Below are positions 59,393 to 64,000 of a stretch of 64,000 nt of DNA, one piece after another. The translations under genes and the position numbers were made by a program. Each line of letters opens with the position of its first letter. Position 1 is the first letter of the stretch. The notes beneath the pieces were generated by a model. It had not been told where the DNA came from. It did not search any database and worked only from the letters and a program-made list of their open reading frames with translations. This stretch comes from Saprospiraceae bacterium (GTDB taxonomy: Bacteria > Bacteroidota > Bacteroidia > Chitinophagales > Saprospiraceae): contig JADKFC010000003.1 in the NCBI GenBank assembly GCA_016717655.1, positions 124,001-188,000 on the forward strand. The letters are read 5' to 3'.

Positions 59393-59712
59393 GGGTTTTT
59401 GGAGGTATTGTCGGCCAAAAATTATTGTCAAAAAGGAGGGCACCAAAAAAAGTTTTAGTGCCCCAAAGTTTATAACTTTTTACCCGAGCAAGATTATTCC
59501 TTGGCAGGTTGCTCCCCAGCAGAGCCTGCCTCCGCTTGATCTTGCACAGCGAAACTAAATGACTACCTATATTTATTAAAATAAAGTTATCCACATGTTT
59601 TAGGGTTTAGGGTAGAACCCTGTCAAGGTATTTTATGAGACAACAAGACCCCTAGCCCCTAACCCCTAACCCCTAACTAACCCCTAGTCCCTAACCCCTA
59701 GTCCCTAAAAAA
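59393..59712 (+). other. IS right end and scoB leader
   Basis: 320 bases with no gene. It holds the IS right terminal region, including TTTAGGGTTTAGGG (59600-59613), then the heptamer repeats listed separately and the short scoB leader. A small open frame at 59373-59558 overlaps the transposase end and is not supported. Confidence 0.5.
59648..59708. repeat. (CCCCTAA)n-like heptamer tandem repeat before scoB
   Basis: Units ACCCCTA, GCCCCTA, ACCCCTA, ACCCCTA, ACTA, ACCCCTA, GTCCCTA, ACCCCTA and GTCCCTA run head to tail with little change, up to the A-run before the scoB ATG. It directly abuts the IS target site. If the IS were absent, the scoA frame would run into these units. Confidence 0.85.
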
Positions 59713-60366
59713 ATGTTAGATAAAACAGGCATAGCAAAAAGAATAGCCCAGGAATTGAGAGACGGCTGGTACGTCAACCTGGGTATTGGCATTCCTACCC
59801 TGGTGGCCAACTATGTGCCGGATGGCATGCAGGTAGAATTTCAATCCGAAAATGGCATTTTAGGCATGGGCCCTTTTCCATTCGAAGGCGATGAAGACCC
59901 CGATTTGATCAATGCCGGCAAACAAACCGTTACCCTCAAACCGGGTGCTGCCATCTTTGATTCATCCATGAGCTTTGCCATGATCAGAGGCCAGCACATC
60001 CAGCTCACCGTACTGGGAGCCATGGAAGTTTCTCACAATGGTGATATCGCCAACTGGAAAGTACCGGGTAAAATGGTCAAAGGTATGGGAGGCGCCATGG
60101 ACCTGGTGGCCAGTGCCAACAACATCATTGTTGCTATGATGCACACCGATAAAGAGGGAAATTCTAAGCTGCTAACCCACTGTCAGCTGCCTCTCACAGG
60201 CGTAAGTTGTGTGAAAAAGGTGGTGACCAACCTGGCGGTAATCGATATTGAAAACGGTAGTTTTATCCTTAGAGAAAGAGCCCCGGGCGTAAGTGTGGAA
60301 GAAATTGTGAAGGCTACTGCCGGACAATTAATAGTACCTGATATGGTACCTGAAATGAAGTTATAA
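59713..60366 (+). CDS. scoB: 3-oxoacid CoA-transferase subunit B
   Basis: 217 residues. Beta subunit of the enzyme begun by scoA. 'NLGIGIPTLVANYVPDGMQV' near the N-terminus, the catalytic Glu in 'FQSENGILGMGPFP' (about 43-56), 'GGAMDLV' and 'VVTNLAVID' support the family. It would normally start just after scoA; here an IS3-family element and heptamer repeats intervene, so expression may need a promoter within or at the right end of the IS (inference). Frame intact. Followed by a terminator shared with the opposite-strand bTHX gene. Confidence 0.93.
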   Translation: MLDKTGIAKRIAQELRDGWYVNLGIGIPTLVANYVPDGMQVEFQSENGILGMGPFPFEGDEDPDLINAGKQTVTLKPGAAIFDSSMSFAMIRGQHIQLTVLGAMEVSHNGDIANWKVPGKMVKGMGGAMDLVASANNIIVAMMHTDKEGNSKLLTHCQLPLTGVSCVKKVVTNLAVIDIENGSFILRERAPGVSVEEIVKATAGQLIVPDMVPEMKL

Positions 60367-60405
60367 AAAAAAACAGGCTTAAATTATTGAGCCTGTTTTT
60401 TTACC
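60367..60405. terminator. Two-way terminator between scoB and bTHX
   Basis: ACAGGCTTAA and TTGAGCCTGT pair (near-perfect) around a short AT loop, with A-runs before and T-runs after. The same hairpin is read on both strands and overlaps the last codons of bTHX. Confidence 0.85.
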
Positions 60406-60497
60406 ACAACTACCTTTTTGGCTTTGTGTGGCCTTGCCTTTCCGTAAGATCCTGATGAAATTTTTCCTCTTCTGGATCTTCTGTCTCCTCTACCCAT
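60384..60497 (-). CDS. Small ribosomal protein bTHX
   Basis: 37 residues, very basic, starting MGRGDRRSRRGKISSGSYGK and ending KKQAQ. The pattern G[RK]GD.R[ST]RRGKI..GSYGK.RP is that of 30S protein THX (known from Thermus and present in many Bacteroidota), which sits in a cavity at the head of the small subunit and stabilises rRNA. Its last codons form part of the two-way terminator hairpin. A Bacteroidota-type promoter lies just upstream. Too short for most gene-finding cut-offs; a plus-strand frame at 60428-60676 overlaps it and is rejected. Confidence 0.9.
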   Translation of the reverse strand: MGRGDRRSRRGKISSGSYGKARPHKAKKVVVVKKQAQ

Positions 60498-60516
60498 GGT
60501 TATTTAATTTAGGCTG

Positions 60517-60548
60517 CGAAGGTAAAGAATTTTTTAAATTTATTACAA
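60517..60548 (-). promoter_or_regulatory. Predicted promoter of bTHX
   Basis: Minus strand: TTG at 60548-60546, 21 bases of spacer, TACCTTCG at 60524-60517 (one change from TAnnTTTG). It lies 19 bases before the start codon. Confidence 0.5.
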
Positions 60549-60729
60549 TTAATTACCACTTGCGGCCCTTTATTTTTGAGGCTTACGGATATAAAAAACA
60601 ATTTCAACAGCTTACATATTGTACTTTTTTTATCCATTTTACCAATGACGGATGTTTGATAAAAAAGCAAGATTGATATTCTAAAGGCTGATCATTTTGG
60701 TGTATCTTTCAACCAAATACTTGTTGATA

Positions 60730-62177
60730 ATGGCTGAAACACCGATTAAAATACATTTTGTTTCCATGGAATGTTACCCATGCGCCAAAGTTGGAGGTTT
60801 GGCAGATGTGGTAGGTTCCCTTCCCAAATACCTCAATGCACAGGGTGGAGAAGTCACCGTTTTTATCCCTAAGTACCGGATGAAATGGTTTGAAGGCAAA
60901 AATTACGATTATCGGCACGTTTCTCATTTTTACCTCCATCATGAGCGCATCGACTACGGCATTGCAGAAGTAGTGGATGCCCAGCTCGGCTTTAAGCTCA
61001 TGGTTATCGACATTCCAGGTAAGATGGACAGAGACGGTGTCTATGCCGGTGCCAATGGCCATTTTTTGGTGACGAGATCCAGCGACATCTTTGTTTTCAA
61101 AGAGCTTATCTCAATTTTATCGTCAATGAAGAAAACACACCCGATGTAGTGCATTGCCATGACCATCATACGGGCCTCATTCCGTTTATCATGCAAAACT
61201 GCGATGGCTACAGAAACCTATCTTCTGTACCGGTTGTATTTACCATTCACAACGAACGCTACCAGGGTGTTTTTCCGTGGACCATGCACTACTTACTGCC
61301 TCAGTTTGATTCCTGGAAGGCAGGCATGCTCGATTGGTCCAACATGATCAATCCCCTGGCTTCAGCCATTAAGTGTTCCTGGAAGGTAACCACTGTTTCT
61401 CCAAGTTACATGGAAGAATTGAAATACAATTCTGTGGGTTTGGAAGCTCTTTTTCACCAGGAAAACCACAAATGCATCGGCATCTTAAACGGCATCGACA
61501 ACGAAGTGTGGGATCCTGCTACAGATTCCTACCTGGCTCATCACCTGGAAGAAAACATCGATGATTTTAAAGATAAAAACAAAGCCGTGCTTTTGCAAGG
61601 CACCCAATTGGATCCAGAACTACCCTTGGTTGCATTCATTGGTAGATTTGCGGGTGAAAAAGGGGCCGACCTCCTGCCAGGCATCATCGAAGAATCACTG
61701 CGTCGCGACCTACCCCTCAATTTTGTAGTGCTTGGCACCGGCGATAAGTGGGTAGAGCACCAGATCGGCATCCTTGCTTATCACAGACCGGATAGGGTCG
61801 CTGCCATGATTACCTATAGCGAAGAGGTTTCGCATAAAATTTATGCAGGAGCTGATTTTCTGATAATGCCTTCAAGGGTAGAACCATGTGGACTCAACCA
61901 AATGTACGCCATGCGATATGGCACCATACCCATTGTACACAACCTGGGTGGATTGAAAGACAGCGTTACCTATTTTGATGGCGACAATGGCACGGGACTT
62001 AAATTTAACGGCCTCGATTTTTACCACATTTTTGAAGAATTTCAGCGCGCTCTCTACCTGCACGGTGCAAAAAAATTACTCACCACTGCCAGAAACAACG
62101 GCATCGCTGCTGACTTCTCATGGGTAAAAAGCGCAGGTCAATACATGGATATTTACAATGCTGTAACAGGCAGATAA
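60730..62177 (+). CDS. glgA: Glycogen synthase GlgA (one frameshift)
   Basis: ADP-glucose-dependent starch/glycogen synthase (GT5). Start ATG 60730 (MAETPIKIHFVSMEC). ADP-glucose-binding 'CAKVGGLADVVGSLPKYL' (about 17-34), 'HCHDHHTGLIPF' (about 140-151), 'VVFTIHNERYQG' and the C-terminal 'VAFIGRFAGEKGADLL' with 'PSRVEPCGLNQMYAMRYGTIP'-type acid region (cited by 'RVEPCGLNQMYAM'). The T-run near 61061-61066 lacks one base; restored, it reads 'GANGHFFGDEIQRHL'. Corrected length is about 482 residues. Pieces: 60697-61149 and 61149-62177. glgC follows after about 147 bases. Confidence 0.93.
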
Positions 62178-62324
62178 ATAAATTAAAAAGTGTGAAATAA
62201 ATTGAATAATATTGCAAAACAAGAAGCGTTAATGTCACTTTAAATTAGGTAATAATTATTATTAAAAAATATTATTTTGTTTTAAGTCGTTAATAGCCTT
62301 GTCCACCAAATAAAAAATCAGGAC

Positions 62325-63617
62325 ATGAAACAACAAAGATCGATTACCAGCAGATTCATTTGTTTAATTCTTGGAGGGGGAGTGGGATCCCGTTTGTATC
62401 CGCTGACCAAAGACAGATCAAAACCGGCAGTACCCATTGGGGGCAGGTACCGTTTGATCGACATTCCCATTTCCAACTGTCTTAATTCCGGTATCAACAA
62501 AATTTTTGTGCTTACCCAGTTCAACTCGGCATCTCTCAACAGGCACATCAAAAACAGTTTTCACTTTGATCACTTTACCAATGGCTTTGTTGACATCCTG
62601 GCAGCTGAACAAACCTCTGGCAACCTCAACTGGTTCCAGGGTACTGCAGATGCCGTGCGACAATCGGTACGCAACATTACGGTGAGTGACTTTGACTATG
62701 TTTTGATTCTTTCAGGCGATCAGCTCTACCAGATGGACTTTGAAATCATGGCCAAGTACCACGTTGCTCAAAACGCCGACATTACCATTGCTACTATTCC
62801 GGTAAATGCTGAGGATACTACTTCGTTTGGCATCATGAAGGTAAATCAGTATGGCTACATCAATAGTTTTGTTGAAAAACCACCATTGGCAGATTTGCCC
62901 AAGTGGAAGTCAGCAGTAGATTCCAAACTTATTTCTGAAGGTAGAGAATACCTGGCCTCAATGGGTATCTATATCTTTAGCAAATCAGTACTTCGAGACT
63001 TGTTGGAAAAGTACCCGAATGCAGTAGACTTTGGCAAAGAAATCATCCCGGATTCCTTAAGGACCGGGCTCAATGTAGCCAGCTATATGTACGATGGGTA
63101 TTGGACAGACATAGGAGACATCAAGTCATTTTTTGAGGCCAACATTGCCCTGGCTGATGCCATACCTAAGTTCAACTTATTTGACAACGTCAACAAAATA
63201 TACACCAGGGCACGACAGCTGCCTCCATCTAAAATTTCGGGAACCAGCTTTCAAAACTCAATCATCTCAGAAGGTTGTATCATCCACGCCAAAAGTGTCA
63301 TCAATAGTGTGGTTGGCATCAGGGCAAGGATAGGCGACAATTCCATCGTAAAAAACAGCTACCTAATGGGAAGTGATTATTTTGAAACCTTGGAAGACAT
63401 GCGCAAAAACGTTATCAACATCGGTATTGGTAGAAACTGCCTGATCGAAAATGCCATCATCGACAAAGAAGCCCGCATTGGCGACAATGTGGTGATCAAG
63501 GGCAGTCCGGAGCTACCCGAAACCGAGACCGACAACTACGTGATTAAAAAAGGCATAGTTGTGGTCAACAAAGGAGCCCTCATACCCGATGGCACCCGTA
63601 TAGGTGATGTAAAATAG
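62325..63617 (+). CDS. glgC: Glucose-1-phosphate adenylyltransferase GlgC
   Basis: 430 residues. Makes ADP-glucose, the glucosyl donor for GlgA. N-terminal nucleotidyltransferase motif 'LILGGGVGSRLYPLTKDRSK' (about 13-32), 'RYRLIDIPISNCLNSG' (about 41-56), 'WFQGTADAVRQS', 'LSGDQLYQMD' and 'FVEKP'. The C-terminal third is a left-handed beta-helix ('IVKNSYLMGSDYFE', 'IGRNCLIENAIIDKEARIGD' in part) that oligomerises and carries regulator sites. Frame intact. Directly after glgA, giving a two-gene glycogen set; the branching enzyme is not in the window. Confidence 0.95.
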   Translation: MKQQRSITSRFICLILGGGVGSRLYPLTKDRSKPAVPIGGRYRLIDIPISNCLNSGINKIFVLTQFNSASLNRHIKNSFHFDHFTNGFVDILAAEQTSGNLNWFQGTADAVRQSVRNITVSDFDYVLILSGDQLYQMDFEIMAKYHVAQNADITIATIPVNAEDTTSFGIMKVNQYGYINSFVEKPPLADLPKWKSAVDSKLISEGREYLASMGIYIFSKSVLRDLLEKYPNAVDFGKEIIPDSLRTGLNVASYMYDGYWTDIGDIKSFFEANIALADAIPKFNLFDNVNKIYTRARQLPPSKISGTSFQNSIISEGCIIHAKSVINSVVGIRARIGDNSIVKNSYLMGSDYFETLEDMRKNVINIGIGRNCLIENAIIDKEARIGDNVVIKGSPELPETETDNYVIKKGIVVVNKGALIPDGTRIGDVK

Positions 63618-63635
63618 AGTTGGAAAAGACCTGGA

Positions 63636-63899
63636 TTAGGCCTTCACGAATGAACTGACCACAAATGAATCGTTGTCAGACAGACGGAGGAGGTAGATGC
63701 CCGTTTTGAGCGTGTCTACACTGATTTTAATGAGGCCTTCATAGGCATCAATGATCTTGTTGGAAATAATTTCCCTGCCCTTGGTATCGATGATGGTATA
63801 ATAAAGATCAGTGGAAATTTTAGTTATGGTTTTAACGATCAGAAGATCTTTCACAGGATAAGCAGGTAAGGTTACTGAAGAAATGGTAAGTCTGTCCAT
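63636..63899 (-). CDS. Free-standing T9SS type A sorting domain
   Basis: 87 residues and no signal peptide. The whole protein matches a T9SS type A C-terminal domain: 'YPVKDLLIVK' (the usual YPNPVKD site, here AYPVKD), 'YTIIDTKGREI', 'ISVDTLKTGIYLLRL' and 'SFVVSSFVKA'. In other proteins this domain sits at the end of an exported passenger. Upstream on the minus strand an in-frame stop occurs within about 30 bases, so it is not simply the end of an unseen frame. It could be a remnant of a lost cargo gene, or part of a gene broken by an indel beyond the window edge; a free-standing function is less likely. Confidence 0.6.
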   Translation of the reverse strand: MDRLTISSVTLPAYPVKDLLIVKTITKISTDLYYTIIDTKGREIISNKIIDAYEGLIKISVDTLKTGIYLLRLSDNDSFVVSSFVKA

Positions 63900-64000
63900 A
63901 ATGCTTATATTTTTAAATTCTGATTGTACTTATAACTGTAAATATCACCCCTTTGTTGTATAAAATAAAATGTTTAATAAATTTTAACATTTCATATTTT

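Larger units (their letters stand above)
58057..59644 (+). mobile_element. IS3-family insertion sequence between scoA and scoB
   Basis: About 1588 bases. The left end TGCCCTCTCATGGAATAG and right end (reverse strand) GTTGTCTCATAAAATACC give terminal inverted repeats through CTTGACA and, after an 18-base insertion in the right copy, through TAAAA.ATGTGGA.AACTT. AAGA flanks both sides (58053-58056 and 59645-59648), a likely 4-base target duplication. Two overlapping reading frames for orfA and orfB fit the family. Exact ends may shift by a few bases. Confidence 0.8.

Noticed and set aside
59648..59708. Chromosome end (telomere) signature
   Set aside because: Heptamers are few, internal, and flanked by normal genes on both sides; a simple tandem repeat is enough.
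60428..60676. 82-residue plus-strand ORF
   Set aside because: It runs antisense through the bTHX gene, has no recognisable similarity, and most of it lies in AT-rich promoter sequence.

Overview
The window reads as a chromosomal contig from a Bacteroidota bacterium, most like the Saprospiraceae/Saprospiria. Evidence for this: a type IX secretion (T9SS) locus in the order porV, porU, porP, gldJ, murF; many signal-peptide proteins with T9SS type A C-terminal sorting domains; a CrtI/CrtB carotenoid pair; bTHX, a small ribosomal protein; and promoters of the Bacteroidota type (TTG, about 19-21 bases, then TAnnTTTG) with no strong Shine-Dalgarno sequences.

Layout. 1-11043: three tandem genes for very large, repetitive, cysteine-bearing surface proteins (the first enters from the left edge; the third has six frameshifts). 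All end in the same roughly 290-residue C-terminal module with EF-hand/dockerin-like repeats. 11290-12468: a T9SS-sorted surface protein. 12749-15061: crtI-crtB. 15063-24523: a thioredoxin-like lipoprotein, porV, porU, porP and gldJ, which form the outer-membrane and lipoprotein part of T9SS/gliding. 24568-30105: murF, an arginase-fold protein, an amino-acid dehydrogenase and an OmpA-family protein. 30335-37467: pyruvate dehydrogenase E2, recR, a glycosyltransferase fusion, an M20 peptidase, trxB and fructose-bisphosphate aldolase. 37600-39609: an Omp28-like T9SS cargo. 39740-39925: a palindromic repeat cluster. 39986-41253: purA. 41466-48358: branched-chain amino acid genes ilvD-(dinB)-ilvB-ilvN-ilvC-ilvA. 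48355-55570: a GNAT enzyme, two paired surface proteins (one with the dockerin-like module), an LptF/G permease, tRNA-Gln, an HtrA protease and two small envelope proteins. 55735-56115: a dense nest of palindromes. 56171-57319: a DUF4105 protein. 57371-60366: scoA and scoB (3-oxoacid CoA-transferase), separated by an IS3-family element. 60384-63617: bTHX, then glgA and glgC (glycogen synthesis). 63636-63899: a free-standing T9SS sorting domain.

Data quality. I count 25 single-base indels that break otherwise well-conserved genes (purA, ilvB, fba, pdhC, glgA, porU, ompA, htrA and others). Most lie in or beside short homopolymers, and in each gene the reading frame is restored after correction. 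The simplest reading is residual long-read error, so these genes are described as single features over the full span and should not be taken as true pseudogenes.

For novelty, three things stand out: the C-terminal dockerin-like module shared by four secreted proteins, the mosaic palindrome element near 55.8-56.1 kb, and the tandem giant-protein family with a shared upstream inverted repeat. I did not find a CRISPR array, a prophage, or a defence or biosynthetic island.
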